Origin: Ch128b sp964527925
GTDB lineage: Bacteria > Bacteroidota > Ignavibacteria > Ch128b
Length of the DNA: 64,000 nt
Direction: 5' to 3'
NCBI GenBank assembly: GCA_964527925.1
Contig: CAZGQO010000003.1
Location: 124,001-188,000 of the forward strand
Part shown: positions 8,143-19,634 of the stretch, piece after piece
How positions within the stretch are numbered: position 1 is the stretch's first letter
How the letters are laid out: every line of letters starts with the position of its first letter
Position numbers and translations under genes: made by a program
The notes under the pieces: model-generated
What the model saw: only the letters and a program-made list of their open reading frames with translations
Database searches by the model: none
What the model was told of the DNA's origin: nothing

Positions 8143-9213
8143 CTATTCTCCTTTAATGAAAGTTTTTTCAAAGAAATCTAAAATTTCTTCAGGTGTTGGA
8201 ATGATTCCACCCATTCTGCCATAAAATTCAACTCTTGTTTTTCCTTCAACAGCAAGTTTAACATCTTCAAACATTTGACCAGAATTCATTTCAACATCAA
8301 GTATACCTTTAATTCGCGACGCAATTTCAGCGAAAATATTCTTAGGAAATGGATAAAGCGTAATTGGCCTAACCAATCCTAATTTATAACCTTTCTCTCT
8401 TCCAAGTTCAACTACTTTTTTACAAATTCTTGCACTTAATCCGAAAGCTGTTAAAATGTACTCAGCATTTTCGATTTTAAATGATTCAAACCTGACTTCA
8501 TTTTTTTCAATCTCACTATATTTAGCTTGAAGTCTGAGATTAATTTTTTCCATTTCTTTGGGGTCAATATGAAGAGATGTGATGATATTTCTTTCTCTAT
8601 CCTTTGTTTTTCCAGTAGTTGCCCATGGTTTTGGATAAGTTCCACCTTTTGGAAGTTGTTCAAATAATTCAACTTTTTCCATCATTTGACCTATTGCACC
8701 ATCAGAAAGGATCATCACGGGAGTTCTATAATTATCAGCCAGATCAAAACCTAATCTAACAAAGTCAGCCATTTCTTGTACACTTGCTGGAGCTAAAACA
8801 ATCATGTGATAATCACCATGACCACCGCCTTTTGTTGCCTGAAAATAATCTCCTTGTGAAGGCTGAATTGTTCCTAAACCCGGGCCTCCACGATTCACAT
8901 TCACGATTAAACATGGTAATTCTGCAGCTGCGATATATGAAATACCTTCCTGCATCAAACTAATACCTGGACTCGAAGAACTTGTCATTGCTCTTTTCCC
9001 GGCACCTGCAGCACCATAAATCATATTTATGGAAGCCACTTCACTTTCTGCTTGGAGTATAACCATTCCAGTTCGATTGTATGCTTCTCTTGAAAGATAT
9101 TCAAGGACTTCGGATTGTGGAGTAATTGGATAACCGAAATAAGCATCACAACCAGATCTGATTGTTGCTTCAGCTAATGCTTCGTTACCTTTCATCAAAC
9201 GAATTTCACCCAT
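8143..9213 (-). CDS. korA: 2-oxoacid:ferredoxin oxidoreductase, alpha subunit
   Basis: This 356-residue alpha chain begins with LMKGNEALAEAAI-like sequence (here EATIRSGCDAYFGYPITPQSE), the pyrimidine-binding signature of VorB/KorA/OorA proteins. TSSSSPGISLMQEG and NVNRGGPGLGTIQPSQGDYFQ also match. It lacks the fused gamma domain seen in long KorA proteins, in agreement with the separate gamma gene two positions downstream. It lies one base after the ferredoxin gene. Substrate assignment is not possible from sequence alone: annotators would choose between 2-oxoglutarate and 3-methyl-2-oxobutanoate. Confidence 0.92.
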   Translation of the reverse strand: MGEIRLMKGNEALAEATIRSGCDAYFGYPITPQSEVLEYLSREAYNRTGMVILQAESEVASINMIYGAAGAGKRAMTSSSSPGISLMQEGISYIAAAELPCLIVNVNRGGPGLGTIQPSQGDYFQATKGGGHGDYHMIVLAPASVQEMADFVRLGFDLADNYRTPVMILSDGAIGQMMEKVELFEQLPKGGTYPKPWATTGKTKDRERNIITSLHIDPKEMEKINLRLQAKYSEIEKNEVRFESFKIENAEYILTAFGLSARICKKVVELGREKGYKLGLVRPITLYPFPKNIFAEIASRIKGILDVEMNSGQMFEDVKLAVEGKTRVEFYGRMGGIIPTPEEILDFFEKTFIKGE

Positions 9214-9214
9214 A

Positions 9215-9499
9215 TCAGTTAACCTCCAGTGTCATATCTTTTTGGACATTAGAAATTGTTGCAACTTTTTCTTTTTTCTTGCCCGACTTACGATAGACTG
9301 TTATAACTGCGTCTGGACAAACTAATGCGCAGTTCTCACATCCGGTGCAATTATCTTTAATTTTGACCATGTAGTGATAACCTTTCTTGTTAATTTTATC
9401 ACTTAAAGCAATGGTATCTTGCGGGCATGCAACAACGCAAAGTTCACATCCTTTGCATTTTTCGATATCAACTACGATATCTCCTTTTATTTTTGCCAT
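9215..9499 (-). CDS. korD: 2[4Fe-4S] ferredoxin subunit of 2-oxoacid oxidoreductase
   Basis: This protein of about 94 residues has two [4Fe-4S] motifs, CKGCELCVVACP and CTGCENCALVCP, the delta/OorD-type ferredoxin of the complex. I place the start at ATG 9499, which has AGGTGAGG six bases upstream; a GTG 12 bases earlier overlaps that ribosome site and is unlikely. It is the first gene of the oxidoreductase set, 128 bases downstream of lipA, so it may be cotranscribed with the lipoate/E1-E2 genes or have its own promoter. It carries electrons from the catalytic subunits. Confidence 0.92.
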   Translation of the reverse strand: MAKIKGDIVVDIEKCKGCELCVVACPQDTIALSDKINKKGYHYMVKIKDNCTGCENCALVCPDAVITVYRKSGKKKEKVATISNVQKDMTLEVN

Positions 9500-9627
9500 A
9501 AATGACCTCACCTATTATTGAAGTTTTGATTTTAGTGTTGTTGAGAGTAAAATAATGGAGGGAAATGTATGGAATAATCTTTAACGATGGATTTTTTTTT
9601 ATTTCATTCTTATCACTATCTCTGTCC

Positions 9628-10533
9628 TCAGAAACTATCTCTCGCATGCTTATGTGCGTGGTATGAAGATCGGACCAGTGGAGCTGATTCAACAATTTTT
9701 AGACCTATTTTTAATCCTTCATTACGAAAATACTCAAATTCTTCAAGTGAAACAAAACGCTGAACCGGTAAATGTTCTTTTGTTGGTTGCAAATATTGAC
9801 CTATTGTCACAATATCACACCCGTGATTGTATAAATCTCGTAAAACTTGAATAACTTCTTCATTCGTTTCACCAATTCCTACCATCAAACCCGATTTAGT
9901 CTTTAATCCTTTCGATTTGAACCATCTTATCAAATCAAGACTTCTTTGATATTTTGCCTGTGGTCTAACCACAGGATATAAGCGTAGAACTGTCTCAACA
10001 TTATGATTCAATATATCGGGAGGATTTTTCATTATAATTTGAAAAGCTTCTTCATCTCCTTTAAAATCAGGAATTAAAATTTCAACAGTACAATTGGGGG
10101 AAGTTTCCCGGATAAGTCGGATTGTTTGAGAAAAAATACTGGCGCCGCCATCTTTTAACTCATCACGGTTGACAGAAGTTATTACGCAGTGGTCAAGATT
10201 TAATTTCTTTACAGCTTCCGCTACTCTTTTTGGTTCTTCAAGATCAAGACTGGTTGGCAGTCCCATTTTTACCGCACAGAAACCACAACTTCTTGTACAA
10301 ATATCTCCAAGAATCATAAATGTTGCAGTTCGATGATTCCAGCACTCGGCAATGTTTGGGCAACGTGCTTCTTCACAAACAGTGTTTAGTTTATTCTCAC
10401 GCATTAATTGATAAACTTCTGAATAATTCTTGCCCACTGGTAATTTCACTTTAAGCCACGGTGGCCTGTGAGTCAATGTAACCTGTTTTTCGATTTCTTC
10501 TTTAAATTTTTTCTGAAACGAATTTATTTTCAC
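9628..10533 (-). CDS. lipA: Lipoyl synthase
   Basis: This 301-residue radical SAM enzyme inserts two sulfurs into protein-bound octanoyl groups. It shows both cluster motifs of LipA: the auxiliary cluster CEEARCPNIAEC near residue 54 and the radical SAM CTRSCGFC near 80. The C-terminal RSSYHA element with the conserved Arg-Ser-Ser near residue 290 is present. The gene abuts the E2 stop, and the E2 encoded just upstream carries the lipoyl lysines it modifies. Together with lipB in the same cluster, the locus provides the full pathway of lipoate attachment from octanoyl-ACP. Confidence 0.96.
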   Translation of the reverse strand: MKINSFQKKFKEEIEKQVTLTHRPPWLKVKLPVGKNYSEVYQLMRENKLNTVCEEARCPNIAECWNHRTATFMILGDICTRSCGFCAVKMGLPTSLDLEEPKRVAEAVKKLNLDHCVITSVNRDELKDGGASIFSQTIRLIRETSPNCTVEILIPDFKGDEEAFQIIMKNPPDILNHNVETVLRLYPVVRPQAKYQRSLDLIRWFKSKGLKTKSGLMVGIGETNEEVIQVLRDLYNHGCDIVTIGQYLQPTKEHLPVQRFVSLEEFEYFRNEGLKIGLKIVESAPLVRSSYHAHKHARDSF

Positions 10534-12144
<1,611 letters not shown>

Positions 12145-12154
12145 TTATCCTCCA

Positions 12155-14221
12155 TTAAAATTCAATTAGTTCTTTGATTGCTTGTTTAATTTTCTCTTTA
12201 TGAGGCAAAATATAATTTTCAAGATTGGGATGATATGGAATATGCGTATCGTGAGCAGCTAATCTTTTTACAGGTCCATCGAGATACTGGAAACAATTAT
12301 CAGAAATAAGCGCTGCAATTTCCGCACCGAATCCTGCTGTTAATGTATCTTCGTGAACAATCAAAACTTTTCCTGTTTTCTTGACGCTATTAAAAATAGT
12401 TTCCTTATCAAGCGGAATGATAGTTCGGATATCGATTATTTCTATTGAATAATCTTTGAATTCAGCTGCCGCCTTAATCGATTCATGAACCATCAATCCC
12501 CAGGTAACAATTGTTAAATCACTACCAGATTGTTTTATGGAAGCTTTTCCAAAAGGAATCATATAATCAATATCAGGTTCTGGAGTCATCGCGAAGGTTT
12601 GTCTATACATTCCTTTGTGTTCTAAAAATAAAACTGGATCTTCCATGTGAATTGCTGTTTTCAAAAGTCCTTTAGCATCCGCCGCATTCGAAGGATAAAC
12701 GATGTACAAACCTGGACAATGGGCAAAGAAACCTTCTATGTTTTGACTGTGATAAAGTCCACCATGAATAAATCCACCACAAGATGTACGAATTATCACA
12801 GGTGCAGACCATACACCATTTGATCGATATCGAATAGTTGCAAGTTCATCACGAATTTGCTGCATTGCAGGCCAGATGTAATCAGCAAATTGAATTTCTA
12901 CAACAGGTTTTAGTCCCCTTAGTGCCATACCAATTGCAACACCAACTATACTTGCTTCTGCAAGCGGTGAATTAAAAACTCTATCATAACCAAATTTTCT
13001 TGATAATCCTTTTGTTGCAGTAAAAACTCCTCCTTTATCATCAGCTACATCTTCACCAAAAATATACATATTGGGATGTCGTTCCATTTCTTCTTTCAAT
13101 GCGTGATTAATAGCATCAACCATCACAATTGGTTTACCAGGATTATTATTTTTTTCATAAACAATATCTTTTCGATTTATTGAATCAGAAAAAACATGAA
13201 GCAGAGCTGATTCAGGTTTTGGATCAGGTGCTGTTTCCGCCCATGTTGCAGCTTCTTCAACACGGTCGTGAACTTCTTTTTCAAGTTCTTTGAATGCGAG
13301 TTCTGTCAGTACACCTTTTTCTATTAAGAGATTTTTAAATCTTACTATTGGATCTTTTTGTCGATCAAGTTCAAGTTCTTCCTGAGAACGATATTTACGA
13401 TGATCATCTGAAGATGAATGTGGTAATAATCTTACAACACCAGCTTCAATTAAAACGGGACCCTGACCACTCCTTGCATATTTAACAGCTGAAACAGTAG
13501 CGACATTTGATTCAAGATAATTCGTTCCATCGACTTTTAGTCTCAAAAGATTTTTGTAACCTTTTGTCATTTCATAAATTGAGCCACCTTCACCAGCAGT
13601 TTGATTTTCCACTGGTACTGAAATAGCCCATCGATTATTTTCTATTAGAAAAATCACAGGAAGTTTTTCTCGACTCGCCCAGTTAACAGCTTCGTGAAAT
13701 TCGCCTTCGCTTGTTGCACCTTCACCCGAAGAAACAACTGTTACTTCATCTTTTCCAAGTTTAACAGATGCAAGAGCACAACCAACAGCTTGAAGATATT
13801 GAGAACCAGTTGGTGAAGATTGAGTTGGAATATTTAAACTAACTGAACCATAATGTCCGGGCATCTGTCTTCCACCTGTAAAAGGATCATCGGCTTTACC
13901 GAGTGAATGGAGAAAAACTTCTTCTGGTTTAATGCCCAATGTTAAAGAAAATGCAAGACCACGATAGTAAGGAAATGCCCAATCATAACCTGGTTTTAAT
14001 GCTTTAGCCATGGCGACCTGAATTGCTTCATGCCCAGCACAGCCGATGTGGAAGAAGACTTTTCCCTGTTTCAACATCCTCAAAATTTTCTCATCAATTA
14101 ATCTTGAAAGAAGCATAAATCTCAAAACAGAGATTAATTCTTCCTTAGTTATTCCACCTGCAATTTCTTTTCGCCCAGTGGGTTTCTTTGATTCGACATT
14201 TTCTTCTCTATTGGCTGCCAT
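12155..14221 (-). CDS. Fused E1 alpha-beta of branched-chain-type 2-oxoacid dehydrogenase
   Basis: The 688-residue protein joins both E1 chains. Residues about 25-340 are E1 alpha, with GCAGHEAIQVA, the TPP motif GEGATSEGEFHEAVN and the phosphorylation-loop region HSSSDDHRKYRS. Residues about 365-688 are E1 beta, with MYIFGEDVADDKGGVF, SPLAEASIVGVAIG and a transketolase C-terminal domain. The fusion is common in Bacteroidota-type branched-chain 2-oxoacid dehydrogenases. It catalyses TPP-dependent decarboxylation and acyl transfer to the E2 lipoyl groups. The ATG overlaps the lipB stop (TAATG), and GGAGGG is inside the end of lipB. Confidence 0.93.
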   Translation of the reverse strand: MAANREENVESKKPTGRKEIAGGITKEELISVLRFMLLSRLIDEKILRMLKQGKVFFHIGCAGHEAIQVAMAKALKPGYDWAFPYYRGLAFSLTLGIKPEEVFLHSLGKADDPFTGGRQMPGHYGSVSLNIPTQSSPTGSQYLQAVGCALASVKLGKDEVTVVSSGEGATSEGEFHEAVNWASREKLPVIFLIENNRWAISVPVENQTAGEGGSIYEMTKGYKNLLRLKVDGTNYLESNVATVSAVKYARSGQGPVLIEAGVVRLLPHSSSDDHRKYRSQEELELDRQKDPIVRFKNLLIEKGVLTELAFKELEKEVHDRVEEAATWAETAPDPKPESALLHVFSDSINRKDIVYEKNNNPGKPIVMVDAINHALKEEMERHPNMYIFGEDVADDKGGVFTATKGLSRKFGYDRVFNSPLAEASIVGVAIGMALRGLKPVVEIQFADYIWPAMQQIRDELATIRYRSNGVWSAPVIIRTSCGGFIHGGLYHSQNIEGFFAHCPGLYIVYPSNAADAKGLLKTAIHMEDPVLFLEHKGMYRQTFAMTPEPDIDYMIPFGKASIKQSGSDLTIVTWGLMVHESIKAAAEFKDYSIEIIDIRTIIPLDKETIFNSVKKTGKVLIVHEDTLTAGFGAEIAALISDNCFQYLDGPVKRLAAHDTHIPYHPNLENYILPHKEKIKQAIKELIEF

Positions 14222-14934
14222 TAATTGCCCTCCATTAAAATTTTTGAAGAAACTTGTGAAAATTCTTCTATAGAATAAAACTTATTTACTTCATCGTATC
14301 TAAACAAATTCACAAAATTTCCTGTTAACTTGTCTTTGATTTCATTGATATTGAATTCACGACCAGTTAATTTTTTTAATGAAGTTACTCCCTTATTCTG
14401 TATTCCACACGGAATTATCATATTGAAATAATTCAAATCAGTATTGATGTTGAAGGCAAAGCCATGCATAGTTATCCATCTCGAAACTTTAATCCCAATA
14501 GCTGCAATTTTTTCATCCTCAATCCAAACTCCAGTTAAACCATCTATTCGAGTTCCTTCGATATTGTAATCTTTCAATGTTAAGATTATAACTTCTTCAA
14601 GTTCTCTTAAATATCTGTGCAAATCCTGATACAATTCATCAAGTTTAATTATTGGATAACCAACAATCTGACCTGGGCCATGATAAGTGATATCTCCACC
14701 TCTATCAATTTCAAATAAATCGATCTTTTTTTCATTTAATTTCGCTTCAGGTATTAAGAGATGTTCTCTTTTTGCAACTTTTCCAAGAGTAAACACATGG
14801 TCATGCTCTAATAAAATTAAAACATCATTAATCTTATTCTGCAATCTTAGAGAATGTAATTGATGTTGAAAATCCCAAATTTTTCTATATGGCTCTATAC
14901 CAAGATTCAAAATATTTAATATGTGTTTTCTCAT
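14221..14934 (-). CDS. lipB: Octanoyl-ACP:protein octanoyltransferase
   Basis: About 237 residues in length, it has the LipB signature RGGDITYHGPGQIVGYPI near residue 75, the catalytic cysteine in IIPCGIQNKGVTSL near 165-175 and the conserved lysine in DEKIAAIGIKVSRW. It transfers octanoyl from acyl carrier protein to the lipoyl domains of E2, which LipA then sulfurates. I choose ATG 14934, with GAGTGG upstream; a GTG 12 bases earlier is the alternative. It precedes the fused E1 gene with one-base overlap. Confidence 0.94.
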   Translation of the reverse strand: MRKHILNILNLGIEPYRKIWDFQHQLHSLRLQNKINDVLILLEHDHVFTLGKVAKREHLLIPEAKLNEKKIDLFEIDRGGDITYHGPGQIVGYPIIKLDELYQDLHRYLRELEEVIILTLKDYNIEGTRIDGLTGVWIEDEKIAAIGIKVSRWITMHGFAFNINTDLNYFNMIIPCGIQNKGVTSLKKLTGREFNINEIKDKLTGNFVNLFRYDEVNKFYSIEEFSQVSSKILMEGN

Positions 14935-14992
14935 TAATCTGACCACTCAACAAAAATTTTAATCATATAGTTCAAGCACCTAAGTTCAAAGA

Positions 14993-16393
14993 CTAAAGAT
15001 GAATTGCTTCCTTATAAGCATCTGCAGCAGCTTCCATTATTGCTTCAGATTGAGTTGGATGAGCATGGATTGTTTTGAATATAGTTTCACCAATAGCTTC
15101 AAGCGACTTTGCAAGTCCAAGTTCGGCAATTAATTCTGTTGCTTCAGCACCAATGATATGAGCACCGAGAAGTTCACCATACTTTTTATCGAAGATTAAT
15201 TTTACAAATCCAACATTCTCTCCAACTGCGAGAGATTTACCATGACTTCTGAATGGATATCTTCCCACACGAATTTCATAACCAAGTTCAAGAGCTTTTT
15301 TCTCTGTCAAACCAATACTTGCAACTTGAGGATAGCAGTAAGTACAACCAGGAATAGTTGAATAATCAACACCTGGATAATCCAGACCAGCAATTTGTTC
15401 AACGCAAGCAATTCCCTCAGCAGATGCAACATGAGCAAGCCATGGCGGACCATTCACATCACCGATTGCATAAATGTTTAGAATGTTTGTTTGATAAGTT
15501 TTTCTATCAACAACAATAAAACTTTTTTCTGTTTTAATGCCTAATTCTTCAAGACCAATTCCTTCAATGTTGCCCTGAACACCAATTGCAACAAGTGCAA
15601 TTTCAGCCTTTAATGTTTCCGTTTTGCCATTAGATTCAACTTTGACATTCACAGTATCTTCTGATTTGGTGACTTCAACAACCTTTGTGTTCGTTAAAAT
15701 TTTGATACCGTATTTTGTGAATTCTTTCTCGAGTGCTTTTGATACTTCTTCATCTTCAACTGGAAGAATTTGAGGCATCATCTCAACAAGTGTAATTTTC
15801 GTTCCAAGTTCATTATAGAAATAAGCGAATTCTACACCGATTGCACCAGCACCAATTATTATCATATCTTTTGGTTGCTTTTCAAGAATCATTGCTTCGG
15901 AACTTGTTATGATTTTTTTTCTATCTATTTCAATTCCTGGAATTTGCCTTGCTCTTGCACCTGTTGCGATGATTATATTTTTCGCTTTAACAAGGTTTTT
16001 TTTGCCAGTTGAATCAGTAACTTCAATTGTGTTTTTATCAATAAGTTTTCCAAAGCCATCATATTTATCGATTTTGTTTTTTCTCATTAAGAATTCAACA
16101 CCTTTAACAATTCGAGACGAAACATCACGACTTCTTTTAATAATTTTTGAAAAATCAACTGAATAACCCTGGATTTTCACTCCGAATTCATCAGCGTGTT
16201 TAATAGTGCGGAGAACATCTGCGTTTTTTAGAAGAGCTTTTGTTGGAATACAGCCCCAGTTAAGACAAATTCCACCAAGTTTATCTTTTTCAATAATAGC
16301 TGTGGACATTTTTAATTGAGCTGATCTGATGGCGGCAACATATCCCCCAGGACCACCGCCAAGTACTGCTACATCGTAAATTTTATCTGTCAT
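14993..16393 (-). CDS. lpdA: Dihydrolipoamide dehydrogenase (E3)
   Basis: The 466-residue flavoprotein has the FAD motif GGGPGGYVAA, the redox disulfide C43-LNWG-C48, the NAD-binding GAGAIGVEFAYF and the C-terminal catalytic HAHPTQSEA (His-Glu pair). It reoxidises dihydrolipoamide of the E2 encoded downstream, producing NADH. As the first gene of the minus-strand 2-oxoacid dehydrogenase cluster it probably carries the main promoter in the 144 bases upstream, where AAAGGT precedes the ATG. Confidence 0.96.
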   Translation of the reverse strand: MTDKIYDVAVLGGGPGGYVAAIRSAQLKMSTAIIEKDKLGGICLNWGCIPTKALLKNADVLRTIKHADEFGVKIQGYSVDFSKIIKRSRDVSSRIVKGVEFLMRKNKIDKYDGFGKLIDKNTIEVTDSTGKKNLVKAKNIIIATGARARQIPGIEIDRKKIITSSEAMILEKQPKDMIIIGAGAIGVEFAYFYNELGTKITLVEMMPQILPVEDEEVSKALEKEFTKYGIKILTNTKVVEVTKSEDTVNVKVESNGKTETLKAEIALVAIGVQGNIEGIGLEELGIKTEKSFIVVDRKTYQTNILNIYAIGDVNGPPWLAHVASAEGIACVEQIAGLDYPGVDYSTIPGCTYCYPQVASIGLTEKKALELGYEIRVGRYPFRSHGKSLAVGENVGFVKLIFDKKYGELLGAHIIGAEATELIAELGLAKSLEAIGETIFKTIHAHPTQSEAIMEAAADAYKEAIHL

Positions 16394-16477
16394 TTTTACC
16401 TTTTATTTTCAATTTAATTATACTTTAAAGCTTTTTCAATGAAACTATTTGGGTGTTGACAATTAACAATAATTAAT

Positions 16478-16508
16478 TCAAAAATTTTGCATTAAATTAG
16501 ATGCAAAA
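16478..16508 (-). terminator. Probable terminator of the sugar-transport operon
   Basis: An inverted repeat, TTTTGCAT at 16485-16492 and ATGCAAAA at 16501-16508, is followed on the minus strand by a TTTTT run. It lies 30 bases past the MalG-like stop and before lpdA. The stem is short and AT-rich, so confidence is moderate. Confidence 0.5.
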
Positions 16509-16537
16509 CTTATAGATTAGTTCTTTAATTTAAAAAG

Positions 16538-17368
16538 TTACTCTTTTACGCTGCCTAATGTTAATCCTGAAACGAGATATTTGCTCAAAACAATAAATAG
16601 AATCACAACTGGAATACTAACAATTATTGAAGCTGCCGCATAAAGTCCCCATTCTGTTGTAAGATTCGATTGAAAAGATTTTAATCCAATTGGTAAAGTG
16701 TAAAGTTTTCTATCCTGAAGAATTTGAGCGGCAACTATGTATTCAGACCAGGCAGACATAAATGAAAAAAGTGCGGTTATGACTAATGCAGGCGAAGCAA
16801 GCGGCAGAATAATTTTATAAAAAGCCTGCCATCTAGTGCAACCATCAATTCTTGCAGCTTCTTCGAGACTGAAAGGAATCGTATCATAATAACCTTTCAT
16901 TTGCCAGACACAAAATGGAAGTGCTGTCGATGAATAAACTATCACTATTCCAAGATAACTATTCAATAAACCCAGTTTGATTAACATGATATACATTGGA
17001 AGTAAAAGCATCGTTGCTGGAAACATCTGAGTAGTCATGATTCCAAGCATAGCTGATTTCTTCCCAATAAACTTAAATCGTGAAAGAGCATATCCAGCAG
17101 TGGAAGCTAACGCCACCCCTGTTAAAGTCACAACCAAGGAGATAAATGTTGAGTTAAAAATCCAGCGTGGAAAATCTGTTTCAGTAAATAATTTTATGTA
17201 AGAATCGAAGGTCGCATTATCAGGAATAATTTCAAGTGATGTTGATAATAATCTATCACCAGGTCTTAGTGAAACAGTAAATACATTTATGACAGGATAA
17301 ATTGTGACAATCGTAAAGAAAATCATGAAAACAAAAATCAACCAATTAACTAATTTATTTTCTTTCAT
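16538..17368 (-). CDS. Sugar ABC transporter permease, MalG type
   Basis: This 276-residue inner-membrane protein has about six hydrophobic segments and the EAA loop LEEAARIDGCTRWQAFYKIILP near residue 155, which contacts the ATPase. It is the second permease of a maltodextrin-type importer; the other permease is fused to the binding protein just upstream. No MalK-like ATPase gene lies in the window, so an ATPase encoded elsewhere must energise it, as in systems with a shared MsmK/MsmX subunit. The neighbouring amylase-family enzyme points to alpha-glucans or their oligosaccharides. Confidence 0.9.
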   Translation of the reverse strand: MKENKLVNWLIFVFMIFFTIVTIYPVINVFTVSLRPGDRLLSTSLEIIPDNATFDSYIKLFTETDFPRWIFNSTFISLVVTLTGVALASTAGYALSRFKFIGKKSAMLGIMTTQMFPATMLLLPMYIMLIKLGLLNSYLGIVIVYSSTALPFCVWQMKGYYDTIPFSLEEAARIDGCTRWQAFYKIILPLASPALVITALFSFMSAWSEYIVAAQILQDRKLYTLPIGLKSFQSNLTTEWGLYAAASIIVSIPVVILFIVLSKYLVSGLTLGSVKE

Positions 17369-17369
17369 A

Positions 17370-19634
17370 TCAATACACCGATTCAGTTGCTCTTGTTCGC
17401 TTTAAGAATGATAAACTCATCACCAACAAAATCAAAAAGATAATCATACTAAAAGCTGCAGCGTAGCCATATCGATACAGATTAAATGCTGCTTTATAAA
17501 CATAAGAAACCAGAATATGCGTTTGATCAGACGGCTCACCTGCATTGCTGACAAGCCATACAACATTTAAGTTATTGAATGTCCAGATTAATCCAAGTGT
17601 AATTGCAGGTATCATCACCGGTTTGATTAATGGAATTGTAATTCTTCTTAATTTGGTAGACCAGCTTGCACCTTCAATTTCGGCTGCTTCGTAAAGTTCG
17701 TTAGGAATGCTTTGAAGTGCACCAAGTGCAATTACCATCATAAATGGAAATCCAAGCCAGACATTTGTAATTATCACTGCAATGAAAGCTTCAAGTGGAC
17801 TTTTAAGCCACTCGACTGGAGAAAGTGATAAATAATTTTTCAGTATCAGATTGATTGCACCATATTCATAATTGAACATTCCACGCCATGTCAATGCGAC
17901 AATGTATTGAGGAATTGCCCAAGGCAGAATCAACAAAGTTCTGAATACTGACTTACCAGGAATTTTTCTGTTGATCAACAATGCAAGTCCAACACCAATT
18001 GTTACATGAAAGAAGACATTAACAACTGTCCAGATGATTGTTTTCAAAAAGACTGTGTAGAAAATTTGTTCAGAAAAAACTTTTATATACTGATTAAATC
18101 CAATAATCTTCCAATCCTGAATATGCCTGAGATTCATATTTGAAAATGATAAAATTACATTGTAGATGAAAGGATAAAGTATAACCAGAATCATAACAAT
18201 GAAAGCAGGAAGAACAATTATATAGGCAAAACTATTTTTTGAGAACTCATTCAAAAATTGCTGGAATGCTTTTCTTGAAAGAATTAATATAAGAAGTATG
18301 GCTACAATAAAAGCAATTGTAAAAACAGTTTCAGCATAATCAGAAGTTACATCTTCATTCATTTCCTGAATTTTCTTCACTGCTTCAATTTGCATTTTTC
18401 TCGAAGCTTCATCTGGTTTCATTGCACCACCAAGAACAGCCTGATAACTCGGACGCATTGCATCCCACACAGCTCTCATCTCTGAGATAATGGGCATTGG
18501 CTTTCCGAGTTCTATTTGCTTTTGTGAGTTTATTAAAATCTCATTCTGTGAAATAAAAGGATCATTATAAGTTTCTATTCCTGTTGGAAATGTGTTTAAC
18601 TCTTTTGCAGTTTCAAGTTGATTTTCGGGACTCAATAAAAACTCGAGGAGTAATTTTATTTTATCAAGCTTTTCAGATTTTACATTTGCATTAATTGAAT
18701 AACCTTTTGCAGAAATCATTGGTGCGGCATAAAGTCCTGTTTCTTCAATCAATGGTAAAGGAGCTATTCCATAATCGATACCAGCTTTACCGTAACTTGC
18801 CCAGCTCCAGTCTCCATTAATAATCATTCCTGATCTCCCTTCTTTGAACAATACATCTGCAACATCATAATCAGCTTCGCCAGGAATGATTTTGTATTTA
18901 TCTCTGAGATCAGCAATAAATTGAAGTGCCTTTCTCATTGCTTCTGTATCGAGTGAAGGGTTGTTGTTTTCGTCAAAAACCCAGCCGCCAAATCCAGTTA
19001 AAAACGGAATGAAGAAAAAAGGTTCGGTGTAATTCCACACAAGTCCATATTGATCGACTTTTCCATCGCCGTTTAAATCTTTTGTAAGTTGTTTTCCAAT
19101 TTCAATTAATTCACGGTCTGTTTTTGGAGGATTTTTTACTAATTTTTTGTTGTAAACCAGAGCGAGATGATTACCTAATTTATCAGCGATCATCCAGAGG
19201 TGACCATTGCTCCGAATCAAGGCTTTATCATTGAACTTAGATAAAAATTCTTCTGAAAAAATTGTATCGAGTGGAAGAATGATTTTCATTATTTCAAAAG
19301 GACCAACCTGATCCTGTGGTCCATAAACCAGATCAGGACCCTGACCACCAATTGCTGCAATAATGTAACCACTTCTAAGTTCTTCAGTTTCTTTATAAAG
19401 TTGAATGACTTTGACATCAGGATGAATTTTCATAAAACGGTCGAGTTGATGTTGAAGAATTTCTCTTTCATCAACTCTCATCTGATGCCAGATGACGATT
19501 TCGGTTTGATTACTCTCTTTCTTACCACACGATGAAAATAAAAGAATAAAAGAGAGGCTTAAGAGAATTTTCAGATAATAAGTAATTGAATAACTAGGTA
19601 TTCCAAAAGATTTGAACAGATTTTTTATTTTCAT
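17370..19634 (-). CDS. Fused sugar-binding lipoprotein and MalF-type permease
   Basis: The 754-residue chain joins two parts that are normally separate. Residues 1-45 contain a lipoprotein-like signal ending LFSSCGKK, residues about 45-420 are an extracellular solute-binding (MalE/UgpB-like) domain, a hydrophobic stretch near 435-455 returns to the membrane, and residues about 465-754 are a six-segment MalF-type permease with EAA loop YEAAEIEGASWSTKLRRITIP. The binding protein is thus tethered to its own channel. The start overlaps the amylase stop (ATGA) and the stop is one base from the MalG-like gene. The lipobox may not be processed if the signal is kept as an anchor. Confidence 0.88.
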   Translation of the reverse strand: MKIKNLFKSFGIPSYSITYYLKILLSLSFILLFSSCGKKESNQTEIVIWHQMRVDEREILQHQLDRFMKIHPDVKVIQLYKETEELRSGYIIAAIGGQGPDLVYGPQDQVGPFEIMKIILPLDTIFSEEFLSKFNDKALIRSNGHLWMIADKLGNHLALVYNKKLVKNPPKTDRELIEIGKQLTKDLNGDGKVDQYGLVWNYTEPFFFIPFLTGFGGWVFDENNNPSLDTEAMRKALQFIADLRDKYKIIPGEADYDVADVLFKEGRSGMIINGDWSWASYGKAGIDYGIAPLPLIEETGLYAAPMISAKGYSINANVKSEKLDKIKLLLEFLLSPENQLETAKELNTFPTGIETYNDPFISQNEILINSQKQIELGKPMPIISEMRAVWDAMRPSYQAVLGGAMKPDEASRKMQIEAVKKIQEMNEDVTSDYAETVFTIAFIVAILLILILSRKAFQQFLNEFSKNSFAYIIVLPAFIVMILVILYPFIYNVILSFSNMNLRHIQDWKIIGFNQYIKVFSEQIFYTVFLKTIIWTVVNVFFHVTIGVGLALLINRKIPGKSVFRTLLILPWAIPQYIVALTWRGMFNYEYGAINLILKNYLSLSPVEWLKSPLEAFIAVIITNVWLGFPFMMVIALGALQSIPNELYEAAEIEGASWSTKLRRITIPLIKPVMIPAITLGLIWTFNNLNVVWLVSNAGEPSDQTHILVSYVYKAAFNLYRYGYAAAFSMIIFLILLVMSLSFLKRTRATESVY

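Noticed and set aside
7757..8224. Plus-strand reading frame of 155 codons
   Set aside because: It runs antisense to the oxidoreductase beta and alpha genes, whose motifs are certain; composition is Cys/Asn/Ile-rich without any family pattern.
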